A DNA stretch of 64,000 nt from Olivibacter sitiensis DSM 17696 (GTDB taxonomy: Bacteria; Bacteroidota; Bacteroidia; Sphingobacteriales; Sphingobacteriaceae), in assembly GCF_000427965.1 (NCBI RefSeq), contig NZ_ATZA01000027.1:1-64000 (forward strand), written 5' to 3'. Shown piece after piece: positions 9,302 to 18,290 of this stretch (position 1 is the stretch's first letter; each line of letters begins with the position of its first letter). The notes beneath the pieces were generated by a model. That model had not been told where the DNA came from and ran no database searches. It saw only the letters and a program-made list of their open reading frames with translations. A program made the position numbers and the translations under genes.

Positions 9302-12300
9302 TTACTGAAAATTCCTTCCCTTATAGAACACCTTTGCAGTGTCGGTTGTTTCGGGCACAGACAATTCCCTTAACCATCCGTTCAGGTTGATGCAGTGTTG
9401 TACAATCACATGGATAACCTCGCCCTCGATCTGTAGCTTACCCGTTACCATCAGCAAGCGCGATTGCAGGATTTCGCGGCGATATTTCTCAAATAGCTTC
9501 CCCCATAGCACCAGGTTGGCAAAACCCGTTTCATCTTCGATGGTCACGAACAATATCCCTTTGGCCGTACCTGGCCGTTGCCGTACGGTGACCATGCCGC
9601 ACACCTTGACCAACATGCCGTCCTTCATGGTCGGTAGCGAGCCTGTGGGTACCACATGCAACTTATCCAGTTTCTCGCGCATAAAGCTGACCGGATGCGC
9701 CTTCAATGACAATGAAATGCTGGCATAGTCCTGCACCACATGTTCGCCCGGCGTCATCAATGGCAGCTCGATCTGTCCTTCCATGGTACTTTCGGAGGGC
9801 TGTCCTTCGAATATTGCAATGGGTCTGTCCTGTAAGGCGGCCACTTCCCACAGTGCCTGACGGCGGTCCATACCGATGCAGCGGAAAGCGTCCGCATCTG
9901 CCAGTCGTTCCATGGCAGACAAAGGGATACCTACATCCGCCAACGCCGTGATGGAAGTATAGCCTCCCTTCCGTGCTTCCACCAATAACCGCATATCATC
10001 CTCATCTAGCCCCTTCACTTGCCGGAAACCTAACCGCAATGCGTGGTGGCACTTGCCGAACTCACCCTCCAGCGTATGGTCCCAATGGGAATGGTTCACG
10101 TCCACGGGCAGCACGGTCACCCCATGCTTCTGGGCATCGATGACGATCTGCGCGGGCTGATAGAAACCCATCGGTTGGCTGTTGAGCAAGGAAGCAGCGA
10201 AGATGTCCGGATAGCGACATTTGATCCAGGAAGAAATATATACCAGCAGGGCAAAGGAAGCCGCATGGCTTTCGGGGAAACCGTAGGAGCCGAAACCTTC
10301 CAACTGCCTGAACACCCGATTGGCGAATTCCTCCGTATAGCCCTTCTTGACCATGCCATCCACCATCTTCCGGTGGAAGCGGCTCACTTCCCCCTTAGCC
10401 TTAAAGGTGGCCATGCTCCGGCGCAGCTCATCGGCCTCGGCAGCCGTGAAATCTGCAGCTACGATAGCGATTTCCATGGCCTGCTCCTGAAAGAGCGGCA
10501 CGCCCAGGGTCTTCTCGAGGATACCCTTTATTTCCTCGGAGGGATAGTCCACTTTTTCCTCTTTGTTTCGCCTCCTTAGGTAAGGATGCACCATGTCGCC
10601 CTGAATGGGGCCGGGGCGGACAATGGCCACTTCGATGACCAAGTCGTAAAACTTCCTCGGCCGCAAGCGCGGCAGCATGGACATCTGCGCACGGCTTTCG
10701 ATCTGAAATACGCCCAACGTATCGGCATGGCAGATCATTTCGTAGACCTCTGGCTCATCTTCGGGAATATTGGCCAGCGTAAGATCCAGGCCGTAGTGCC
10801 GTTTGGCCAGGTCGAAGGCCTTGCGGATACAGGTCAGCATCCCAAGCCCCAGCACGTCCACCTTCAAAAAGCCGAGCGCTTCGAGGTCATCCTTATTCCA
10901 TTCGAGGTTCGTGCGGTCCTCCATGCGGGCATTGATGATGGGGCACAGCTCGTGCAGTTTGCCCTGCGTGATGACGAAGCCGCCCGTATGTTGGCCCAAT
11001 TGCCGGGGAAAGCCCACGTACTGGTGAATCAGTTCCAATGTTTTCCTTAAATGTGGATCTTCTGGATTGAAGCCCTGTTCGGCAAGTCGCCCCAGATCGA
11101 CATGATCATCCCAATGGCTGCCGATCACCCCAGACAGGCGACCCACGGCGTCCAACGATAGGCCCATGGCCTTGCCCACATCCCTAATGGCACCCTTGGT
11201 ACGAACTTGTGTTACGGTGGCCACAATAGCCGCACGATCACGGCCGTACTTGTCGTAGATGTACTGGATGACTTCCTCGCGCCGTTCGTGCTCAAAGTCC
11301 ACGTCTATATCGGGCGGTTCATCGCGGGCATCCGACATGAAGCGCGCAAACAGCAGCCGGAATTTCGCAGGGTTCACCGAGGTGATGCCCAGGCAGTAGC
11401 AAACGGTAGAGTTGGCTGCCGACCCGCGCCCCTGGCAAAGGATGTTACGCTCGCGGGCGAAGCGCACGTAATCGTGCACCGTGAGGAAGTAGGAAGCATA
11501 GTTTTTCCGTTCGATGAATGCCAGCTCATGCTTGATGGCTTCCTTGACCGATTCGGGAATGTCCTCCCCGAATTGCCGCTTGGCTCCCTCCCACGTCAGA
11601 TGGGTGAGCTCTTCCTGCGGAGTTCGCCCTTCCGTGGTTAGCTCCTCGGGATAAACATATTCCAGTTCGTTCAGCGAAAAATGGCAGGCATCGGCAATGG
11701 CTTCCGCATGGCGGATGGCATCGGGGTATTGGCGAAACAGGCGCTCCATCTCGTCCATCGGCTTGAGGTAGCGCTCCGCATTGGGATGCAGCCGAAATCC
11801 TGCGGTATGGATGGTGCATTTCTCGCGAATGCAGGTCAACACGTCCTGCAGCTCGCGACGCTCCGGCACGTGATAATGCACATCGTTCAAGGCCGCCATC
11901 GGCATGTCTAGCCTTTGGCAGAGTTGGTGGATGCGGAACAGCACCTTCGCATCATCGCCCGAATAGGTGCGAACGGCACCGAGGCAAATATGGTCGCCCA
12001 ATGCCTGCCGGTATTCCGTGATGTGCCGTACATATTCGGGTTCCAGTTCAAAGGTGGCCGTCAGCTTATGGGGCGGCACGGCAATGAACTCCATGCCCTG
12101 GCTATATCCATAGACATCCGCTTTGTAAAGATGGCACTGCCCTTTCTCGGCACGACGGTTGCCCACCGTCAACAGTGAGGAAAGCCGTTCGTAGGCTTTC
12201 CTGTCCGTGGGATAGGCCAACAGGCTGGGGCCGTCCAACAGATCAAGGCGGCAGGCCGGAATCAGCCGGATGCTATGCTTCTTTGCCGCCATGTGCGCAC

Positions 12301-12445
12301 GTACCAGACCAGCAAAAGTATTGCGATCCGTAATGGCAATAGCCCTATAACCCAAGGCCGCGGCACGCTCCATGAGCTCCTCGGCATGCGATGCCCCTCG
12401 AAGGAAACTGAAATTCGATGTCACCTGCAATTCAACGTATGCCAT
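9302..12445 (-). CDS. dnaE2: Error-prone DNA polymerase DnaE2 (ImuC)
   Basis: C-family polymerase that performs mutagenic lesion bypass with ImuA and ImuB. At 1047 residues it has the DnaE2 length, shorter than replicative DnaE. The N-terminal PHP domain begins YVELQVTSNFSFLRGAS. The palm contains the catalytic acidic pair PDIDVDF near residue 380 and the third Asp in GFLKVDVLGLGM. A helix-hairpin-helix region and a C-terminal OB domain (VCGMVTVRQRPGTAKG, ENGF-like FVTIEDETGFAN) follow. It is the last gene of the imuA-imuB-dnaE2 operon, seven bases after imuB. Confidence 0.95.
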   Translation of the reverse strand: MAYVELQVTSNFSFLRGASHAEELMERAAALGYRAIAITDRNTFAGLVRAHMAAKKHSIRLIPACRLDLLDGPSLLAYPTDRKAYERLSSLLTVGNRRAEKGQCHLYKADVYGYSQGMEFIAVPPHKLTATFELEPEYVRHITEYRQALGDHICLGAVRTYSGDDAKVLFRIHQLCQRLDMPMAALNDVHYHVPERRELQDVLTCIREKCTIHTAGFRLHPNAERYLKPMDEMERLFRQYPDAIRHAEAIADACHFSLNELEYVYPEELTTEGRTPQEELTHLTWEGAKRQFGEDIPESVKEAIKHELAFIERKNYASYFLTVHDYVRFARERNILCQGRGSAANSTVCYCLGITSVNPAKFRLLFARFMSDARDEPPDIDVDFEHERREEVIQYIYDKYGRDRAAIVATVTQVRTKGAIRDVGKAMGLSLDAVGRLSGVIGSHWDDHVDLGRLAEQGFNPEDPHLRKTLELIHQYVGFPRQLGQHTGGFVITQGKLHELCPIINARMEDRTNLEWNKDDLEALGFLKVDVLGLGMLTCIRKAFDLAKRHYGLDLTLANIPEDEPEVYEMICHADTLGVFQIESRAQMSMLPRLRPRKFYDLVIEVAIVRPGPIQGDMVHPYLRRRNKEEKVDYPSEEIKGILEKTLGVPLFQEQAMEIAIVAADFTAAEADELRRSMATFKAKGEVSRFHRKMVDGMVKKGYTEEFANRVFRQLEGFGSYGFPESHAASFALLVYISSWIKCRYPDIFAASLLNSQPMGFYQPAQIVIDAQKHGVTVLPVDVNHSHWDHTLEGEFGKCHHALRLGFRQVKGLDEDDMRLLVEARKGGYTSITALADVGIPLSAMERLADADAFRCIGMDRRQALWEVAALQDRPIAIFEGQPSESTMEGQIELPLMTPGEHVVQDYASISLSLKAHPVSFMREKLDKLHVVPTGSLPTMKDGMLVKVCGMVTVRQRPGTAKGILFVTIEDETGFANLVLWGKLFEKYRREILQSRLLMVTGKLQIEGEVIHVIVQHCINLNGWLRELSVPETTDTAKVFYKGRNFQ

Positions 12446-12451
12446 AATCTT

Positions 12452-13954
12452 TCACGCAAAAAATCCATGCAAAAACCACTGCCGGGGATGGTCATCTCCG
12501 TAATGGCCGGAGCGGAAAATCCAGTACCGCTGGCCCTTTTCATCTTCCACGTAATAATAGTCCCTGTGCTCACCTTTGTCCATCCACCATTCCCGCTCGA
12601 TGCGCTCGGGTCCCTCCGCCTTTTTGATGGGATGCACCTCACCTTTATGCCGGAACAGCATGGGCGGATAGTCGGGTATGGGGGCAGTGACTTCGATGGG
12701 TTCTGGCCTGGGCAGGAGCCGTGTAGGCCTCGGCCTGGCTTTACTCCAGGGAATGGTCGGCTTTTCCGATAGCGAGGCAGCCAGGCGGATGGAGCGTTCT
12801 GGCCAGTGGTGCTCGTCCGGGAGGTAGCGACGCACCGTGCAGCCCCTGCTTTTTCCGGTCAGCCGGTCCAGCAGTTCGGCCAGTTCCGCAGCTTCCAGCC
12901 CTGATGCACTATCCCATAGTGCTTCCTGTACTGCATCGGCATCTTCCACCTTAGGAGCTTCCAGGACAAACAGCTCAATGCCCAGCGCCGGTTCAATCTG
13001 TGCTATTTTCAGGGCAAACAACTTGAAGATATGCGTCACGTTGGCCGTGGCCCGACTGGTAGCAATGGCTATCTGCACTAGCTTGCCATCTATCCGGTAA
13101 CATTTCAGGACGGCTGTTCGCAGTCCCTTGCCTTCACCCGCAAGCCGCCTGCAGAGCGTTTCCAGTAGCCGCTCAAGTGCTATCTCTATGCCAGTGGCCG
13201 TGCGGATGGGATCTAGGCAGGGCAATCGTTCCACGTAAGGTGGCACTGGCCGCAAGGGAACGACGTGCTCCTCTTCCTTCCCCAATGCCTGCCGCAGTCT
13301 CATCAACAACTGGTCGCCAAACCGCCTACGCAATGCCGAGCGCGGCATCTCCATGAAGCTACCCACCGTGCGCATCCCCAGTTTGTGCATCCGCTCCAGC
13401 ACATCTGGCTCCAACTTCAAGGCTGCGGGCGGCAAATACACCAAGGCACCCCCTTCCCCACCACTTTCCACAATTGGGGTCGCCTTTCCGTAGCGTGCCA
13501 CTGCCCATGCCGTACCGATGGTGGGTGCGATGGCCATTCGGACATCATATCCCTTGCTCCGCAATCGGGTAACGATTTCTTTCAGGTAAATTCGCTCCCC
13601 ACCCCACAGGTGGGCGCAGCCGCTGATGTCGAGGATCAGTCCATCCGGCGGATCCACTGCTATCACAGGCGTATAGCGGATGCACCATAGTCCCAGTGCC
13701 CGAAGCAGTTTCCCTGCCAAACGCGGCCGGTCGTCTATCACTTCCAAGCCAGGCAAGAACGCCTTGGCATCGGCCACAACCATACCGGCGGATATGCCCT
13801 GTGATTCAGCCAAGGCATTGGCCGCCATGACCACCATGCGCCCATGCACGGGTGCAGCAAGCACGAACGGCAGCTCCCGCAGTTGGGGCTTACGGAGCGT
13901 CACCCAGTCAGTAGTCAGGTGCCTGAACCATATCGATGCAAAGCGTTTTCCCAT
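12452..13954 (-). CDS. imuB: ImuB, Y-family polymerase-like mutasome protein
   Basis: 500-residue DinB/UmuC-superfamily protein that bridges DnaE2 and the sliding clamp in other bacteria. The N-terminus reads KRFASIWFRHLTTDW where active Y-family enzymes have an acidic DxDxFFA motif, and the usual SxDE catalytic residues are not evident (LILDISGCAHLWGG occupies that area), consistent with the catalytically dead ImuB group. The C-terminal 120 residues hold the proline-rich ImuB tail. Six bases separate it from imuA and from dnaE2, so the three genes are one transcript. Confidence 0.9.
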   Translation of the reverse strand: MGKRFASIWFRHLTTDWVTLRKPQLRELPFVLAAPVHGRMVVMAANALAESQGISAGMVVADAKAFLPGLEVIDDRPRLAGKLLRALGLWCIRYTPVIAVDPPDGLILDISGCAHLWGGERIYLKEIVTRLRSKGYDVRMAIAPTIGTAWAVARYGKATPIVESGGEGGALVYLPPAALKLEPDVLERMHKLGMRTVGSFMEMPRSALRRRFGDQLLMRLRQALGKEEEHVVPLRPVPPYVERLPCLDPIRTATGIEIALERLLETLCRRLAGEGKGLRTAVLKCYRIDGKLVQIAIATSRATANVTHIFKLFALKIAQIEPALGIELFVLEAPKVEDADAVQEALWDSASGLEAAELAELLDRLTGKSRGCTVRRYLPDEHHWPERSIRLAASLSEKPTIPWSKARPRPTRLLPRPEPIEVTAPIPDYPPMLFRHKGEVHPIKKAEGPERIEREWWMDKGEHRDYYYVEDEKGQRYWIFRSGHYGDDHPRQWFLHGFFA

Positions 13955-13960
13955 ATCCCT

Positions 13961-14698
13961 CTACCCCATCTTTATCCGTTCTGCCGACCGTCCATCCATT
14001 TGAGCAGGCTTTGGCACCGGCACGAAGCCACTTTCTGACCACCCTAGCTGCCAACGTCCAGCGTTGCCATTGCGCACTTTCAACAGTTCCACCTCCCACC
14101 TCGGGTGGCCCACGCCTGGCAGGCCTTCTTCCAGCACACTGGGTAGGGGCTTTATCTGCCAGCGGGCAACGCAGGCCGTAGACCCAATGCTTCGGGGATT
14201 GTTCCGGATTACCAGTCCCGTCACCCTGCTTTTTTCCACAGCCAGTTGCAACCTGCGCGACTGCACAAAATCCATTTCCTGCAACTCGGCCACCACGGCC
14301 GCCAATCCCCTGCATTTGAGGGCTTCCTCCACGGCCCAGAGCACTTCCCTTTCCCGTGGCATGTCCACGAAGATGATGCGATCGGGTTCTACCCCGAATA
14401 CCTTGGCCGCAAGCGGAAAAAATGTGCTTGAGGTACCTATCCATAAGCACACCCCGCCTGTTTTCATCAGGTGGGATAGCAAACCACCTATGAAGCCGCA
14501 GGTGGTGGCGCCCTCTTCCCTACTTTCGCTGATGAATTCGTGGACGCCTCCTCTAGGAAAGGTACCGTTGGGAAAGGCATCCTCCACCGGCCCAAGCCCC
14601 ATATTGCTGGCTACATGGCTTTCAGAGGCAATAAATCCCTGCAAACGCAGGATATCCTGCTTCAAGCGGCTTACTATCTCACGTTTGCTGTCCATCAT
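13961..14698 (-). CDS. imuA: ImuA, RecA-like mutasome accessory protein
   Basis: 245 residues, the first gene of the mutasome operon. It has a RecA/SulA-like core: FPRGGVHEFISESREEG near residue 50 and the hydrophobic strand GGVCLWIGTS follow the ImuA layout, in which the nucleotide-binding loop is degenerate. ImuA is known to help direct DnaE2 to damaged DNA. The start is the first of two adjacent ATG codons, 22 or so bases behind a promoter with an internal dyad. Damage-inducible control is expected from the family. Confidence 0.88.
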   Translation of the reverse strand: MMDSKREIVSRLKQDILRLQGFIASESHVASNMGLGPVEDAFPNGTFPRGGVHEFISESREEGATTCGFIGGLLSHLMKTGGVCLWIGTSSTFFPLAAKVFGVEPDRIIFVDMPREREVLWAVEEALKCRGLAAVVAELQEMDFVQSRRLQLAVEKSRVTGLVIRNNPRSIGSTACVARWQIKPLPSVLEEGLPGVGHPRWEVELLKVRNGNAGRWQLGWSESGFVPVPKPAQMDGRSAERIKMG

Positions 14699-14707
14699 TG
14701 CTATCCT

Positions 14708-14758
14708 ATTCTTAGAATTGGAATAGCAAATGTAATACTAATAAAATTAGCAAACAAA
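14708..14758 (-). promoter_or_regulatory. imuA promoter with dyad in the spacer
   Basis: On the minus strand TTTG (14758-14755) and TACATTTG (14734-14727) are 20 nt apart, a full Bacteroidota sigma-factor promoter. The spacer contains a dyad, CTAAT-3-ATTAG (14738-14750). A second dyad, ATTCT-1-AGAAT (14708-14718), lies in the short leader before the start codon at 14698. Either could be an operator for a damage-responsive repressor; no known LexA box was recognised. Confidence 0.6.
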
Positions 14759-14823
14759 CTGCTTTTAGAAATTGATTGAATTACAGCTACGATACACGTG
14801 CCAGCTATGGGAACCATACAAAT

Positions 14824-14864
14824 ACTGGCGAAACTGGCGGAAACTAGCGCACGCGTGTCGCGTG
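14824..14864. repeat. Three ACTGGCG-type repeats next to a GC-rich dyad
   Basis: ACTGGCG at 14824 and 14833 and ACTAGCG at 14843 are followed by CACGCG-3-CGCGTG (14850-14864). They lie between the divergent imuA and P-type ATPase genes, about 90 nt upstream of the ATPase. They could be regulatory; function unknown. Confidence 0.45.
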
Positions 14865-14952
14865 TGCCCTACTAAAATAGCCCTATGTGTGCCATAGCTA
14901 AAATCTATATATCCTTTGACATAAGACCATATTATTCCCTATCTTGTGCAGC

Positions 14953-17490
14953 ATGAAAGGCAAGTGGTACACTATTGCAACAGATCAACTTTTAGAACAA
15001 CTCCATAGCAGACCAGAAGGACTTAGTGAAAAGGAGGCATCGGAAAAACTAGCTTCCGTAGGGAAGAATGAGCTGACGGCAAAGAAAAGAGAACACCCCA
15101 TATTCATTTTCCTGCGCCAGTTTACCGATGTGATGATCTGGGTACTGGCCGCGGCCGCCGCCATATCCATGTATATTGGAGAAATGACCGATGGCTATGT
15201 CATCCTGTTCATCCTGCTATTGAATGCTATCATCGGTTTTGTGCAAGAATACCGCGCCGAACAGGCCATGAATGCGCTGCGCCAAATGGCCTCTCCCACT
15301 GCTCAATTATTGCGCGAGGGAAAAAACTTACAAGTGCCCGCCACGGAGATCGTCCCTGGCGATGTAGTGATACTGGAAGCTGGCAACATGATAGCGGCCG
15401 ATATGCGGCTTTTGGAATCGGAGTCGCTCCAGATCGACGAGTCGAGCCTGACGGGCGAGTCCAATGCCATAGATAAAAACACTCATGACCTTACGGAGGA
15501 AAACCTGCCCTTGGGTGATCAGGTCAACATGGCCTTTAAGGGAACCATGATTACCAATGGCAGAGGAAAGGGATTGGTGGTGGCCACCGGTATGGACACG
15601 GAGCTAGGCCATATTGCCGACATGCTGGACGATGCCAAAAGCAGCACGCCTCTGCAGCTTCGCCTGAGTCAATTTAGCCGCAAGCTCACCCTCATCGTCC
15701 TTATTTTATGTGGCGTACTGTTTGGGGTAGGTTATTTGAGGGGCGAAGAATTCTCCGTCATCCTCCTCACCTCCATTTCGCTGGCCGTAGCGGCTATTCC
15801 AGAGGCCCTGCCCGCCGTGGTAACCATATCGCTCGCCCTCGGTGCCCGTCGATTGGCCAAGCAACATGTGCTCATCCGAAAATTATATGCCGTGGAAGCA
15901 TTGGGCTCGGTCACTTACATATGCACCGACAAGACAGGTACACTTACCAAAAACAGCATGACCGTCAAGACCACTTGGACACCGGACGAAAGTGATGATC
16001 AATTGCTGAAAATCGCCATGCGGCTCAACAACGATGCCCAGGAATCGGAAGGAAAACTCACTGGCGATCCCACGGAGATAGCCCTATTGGATTATACCGA
16101 AGAGGACGACATAGAGGCACTTCCCCGCGTGGGCGAAATCCCTTTCGACTCAGACCGCAAGGCCATGACTACCATCCACGAGAAAGACGGCAAATACATG
16201 ATCTTCACCAAAGGCGCCTGCGAGTCTATCACAGAGATATGCAATGCCAAATACGACAAGGACAAAATAACGGCCCAGAACGAAGAAATGGCAGCGCAAG
16301 GGATGCGCGTACTGGCATTTGCCTATACCGAATGGGATGAATTGCCAAAAGAAATCAAGGTAGATACCGTTGAGAAAAACCTCACTTTCCTGGGACTGGT
16401 GGGCATGATAGACCCACCAAGGGAAGAAGCCAAAACGGCCATCGCAGAGTGCAAGTCGGCCGGGATTATACCTGTAATGATCACCGGCGATCATCCCCTC
16501 ACCGCCAAAGCCATAGCCCGTGAACTGAAAATCATCGATAGTGACGATGAACTGGTAGTGACCGGAAAGCAATTGCAAGAGGAAGGAATGGAATTTTTGC
16601 AACAGGAGGTGGAAAAGATAAGGGTATATGCACGCGTTTCACCAGAACAGAAGTTCAACATCGTGGATGTTCTACAACAAAAGAAACAGTTTGTATCCAT
16701 GACGGGCGATGGCGTCAACGATGCGCCATCTCTCAAAAAGGCCAATATAGGCATCGCCATGGGCATTACCGGCACGGATGTTTCCAAGGAGGCATCGAGC
16801 ATGATCTTGCTGGACGACAATTTTGCCACCATCGTAAAGGCCGTAAGGGAAGGCAGACGGATATATGACAATATCCGCAAGTTCATCAAGTACATCCTCA
16901 CGGGCAATACGGCCGAGATATGGACCATATTCCTGGCACCCTTTCTGGGGCTGCCCATCCCCTTGCAGCCCATACACATCCTATGGGTCAACCTCATTAC
17001 CGATGGCCTGCCGGCATTGGCACTGGCTTCGGAATCGGCAGAAAAGGGCATTATGCAACGGCCGCCCAGAAAGACCGATGAGAGCATCTTTGCAGGTGGA
17101 TTGGGCAAACACGTGATCTGGATGGGCATTTTCATTGCTGCGGCTACCCTGACGACACAGTGGTTCACAGTCAATACCGATAAGCATTGGCAGACCATGG
17201 TTTTCACTGTGCTCTGCCTGAGCCAGCTTTTCCATGCCATTGCTATCCGAAGCGAACGGCAATCGCTATGGCAAATTGGCATTTTGAGCAATAAACCGAT
17301 GCTATGGGCATTTTTAGCTACCTTATTGCTCCAGCTGGCGGTGATCTACCTGCCCTTCATGAACACCATTTTCCATACGCAGCCATTGACCTTGGCTGAG
17401 CTTGGCATAGCTACGGCAGTGGCCAGTCTCAATTTCTTCGTGGTAGAGCTGTACAAATACTTCAAGCGAAGAAAGGCCAAAAAGCAATAA
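14953..17490 (+). CDS. Cation-transporting P-type ATPase, calcium (P2) type
   Basis: Membrane pump that uses ATP to move a cation, most likely Ca2+, outwards. It has an N-terminal cation-ATPase domain, the actuator motif SLTGES near residue 163, TM4 motif PEALPAVV (PEGLP in SERCA), the phosphorylated Asp in CTDKTGTLTKN near residue 325, the hinge MTGDGVNDAP near residue 582, and a C-terminal domain for a total of about ten membrane helices. The start at 14953 (MKGKWYT) was preferred to a TTG nine bases upstream. Substrate is inferred from family resemblance; Na+ or Mn2+ cannot be excluded. A terminator follows at 17522. Confidence 0.88.
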   Translation: MKGKWYTIATDQLLEQLHSRPEGLSEKEASEKLASVGKNELTAKKREHPIFIFLRQFTDVMIWVLAAAAAISMYIGEMTDGYVILFILLLNAIIGFVQEYRAEQAMNALRQMASPTAQLLREGKNLQVPATEIVPGDVVILEAGNMIAADMRLLESESLQIDESSLTGESNAIDKNTHDLTEENLPLGDQVNMAFKGTMITNGRGKGLVVATGMDTELGHIADMLDDAKSSTPLQLRLSQFSRKLTLIVLILCGVLFGVGYLRGEEFSVILLTSISLAVAAIPEALPAVVTISLALGARRLAKQHVLIRKLYAVEALGSVTYICTDKTGTLTKNSMTVKTTWTPDESDDQLLKIAMRLNNDAQESEGKLTGDPTEIALLDYTEEDDIEALPRVGEIPFDSDRKAMTTIHEKDGKYMIFTKGACESITEICNAKYDKDKITAQNEEMAAQGMRVLAFAYTEWDELPKEIKVDTVEKNLTFLGLVGMIDPPREEAKTAIAECKSAGIIPVMITGDHPLTAKAIARELKIIDSDDELVVTGKQLQEEGMEFLQQEVEKIRVYARVSPEQKFNIVDVLQQKKQFVSMTGDGVNDAPSLKKANIGIAMGITGTDVSKEASSMILLDDNFATIVKAVREGRRIYDNIRKFIKYILTGNTAEIWTIFLAPFLGLPIPLQPIHILWVNLITDGLPALALASESAEKGIMQRPPRKTDESIFAGGLGKHVIWMGIFIAAATLTTQWFTVNTDKHWQTMVFTVLCLSQLFHAIAIRSERQSLWQIGILSNKPMLWAFLATLLLQLAVIYLPFMNTIFHTQPLTLAELGIATAVASLNFFVVELYKYFKRRKAKKQ

Positions 17491-17521
17491 GGAGCACAGT
17501 AGGATTTACCAAGGCATTCGT

Positions 17522-17541
17522 AATCCCTAGTTTCAGGGATT
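17522..17541 (+). terminator. Intrinsic terminator after the P-type ATPase
   Basis: AATCCCT (17522-17528) pairs with AGGGATT (17535-17541) over a 6-nt loop and is followed by a T-rich run on the plus strand. Confidence 0.6.
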
Positions 17542-17590
17542 TTCATTTTCCCTGCTCCACTTTGCAGGTCAAAACCCTATGTTTGTGACT

Positions 17591-18277
17591 ATGAAGAATA
17601 CGACGAGAGTGGTCATTTTCCAAATGGCACTGCTGTTGATATGCGTGTCACTATCTGCCTGCTTTGAGGTGCTGGAGGAAGTAAATCTCCGCAAGGATGG
17701 CACTGGCAGCATGACCATCACGCTCAATTTGAGCCAGAGCAAGTCCAAGGTATCTTCCGTCCTGCTGCTGGATAGCGTCAATGGGCACAAGGTGCCGTCT
17801 AGAAATGAAATGGATAGACAAATGAAAGAAATGACAGATAAGCTTCGCGGCATGGACGGCATCAGTCAAGTCACCAGCCGTATGGATTTCAATAATTACA
17901 TAGCCACCATCGGATTTTCTTTTGACCAAGTAGAAAGACTCAACCAGATAAGCCAAATGATCTTTGATCAATTAAAATTGAAAGACCAACGCCATATTTC
18001 TTATAGCTATATCAAAGCAAAAGGTATTTTCCAAAAAAAATATACGGCTATCCCAGAGATTTCAACTGGATACGGCAAGCTAAAAAAACAAGATCAGGCT
18101 GTCTTTGAGCAGGCAATGTACACGAGTATCTTCCGTTTTCCAGATGCCCAGATAGGTACACAAAGCAATAAAGCGGCAAAGGTAGCTCCCTCCAAAAAGG
18201 CCATCATGCTCCAAACCCCCATTTTATCGTTCATCAATGGAACAGCCCATATCGACAATCAGATCACTATTCAATAA
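17591..18277 (+). CDS. Predicted lipoprotein of unknown function
   Basis: About 228 residues. A signal peptide ending in the lipobox LSAC gives a modified Cys near residue 24, so the protein should be lipid-anchored. The rest is hydrophilic and helical, with DGTGSMTITLNLSQSK shortly after the anchor and no catalytic motif recognised. An ATG at 17579 would add four residues. It sits 13 bases before the DUF4836-like gene, which in turn is almost contiguous with the next one, suggesting a three-gene unit. The lipoprotein layout (a KDGTGS strand repeat) recalls small Bacteroidota lipoproteins with no assigned role. Confidence 0.75.
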   Translation: MKNTTRVVIFQMALLLICVSLSACFEVLEEVNLRKDGTGSMTITLNLSQSKSKVSSVLLLDSVNGHKVPSRNEMDRQMKEMTDKLRGMDGISQVTSRMDFNNYIATIGFSFDQVERLNQISQMIFDQLKLKDQRHISYSYIKAKGIFQKKYTAIPEISTGYGKLKKQDQAVFEQAMYTSIFRFPDAQIGTQSNKAAKVAPSKKAIMLQTPILSFINGTAHIDNQITIQ

Positions 18278-18290
18278 CCATTTGTAAGAC

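Noticed and set aside
10043-10579. 178-codon open frame opposite dnaE2
   Set aside because: Shadow of a strongly conserved polymerase; no motif.
12421-14450. Possible extra genes opposite imuB and imuA
   Set aside because: Only antisense frames in GC-richer DNA.
14064-14726. 220-codon open frame opposite imuA
   Set aside because: Lies fully antisense to the well-supported imuA gene, with low-complexity Ser/Thr/Pro-rich sequence and no family resemblance.
14850-14864. CACGCG dyad as a terminator
   Set aside because: No T-run, and it sits in a divergent promoter region, so it is treated as a possible regulatory repeat instead.
16491-17291. 266-codon open frame opposite the P-type ATPase
   Set aside because: Antisense shadow of a conserved ATPase; composition is Met/Cys/Ser-rich and shows no domain.
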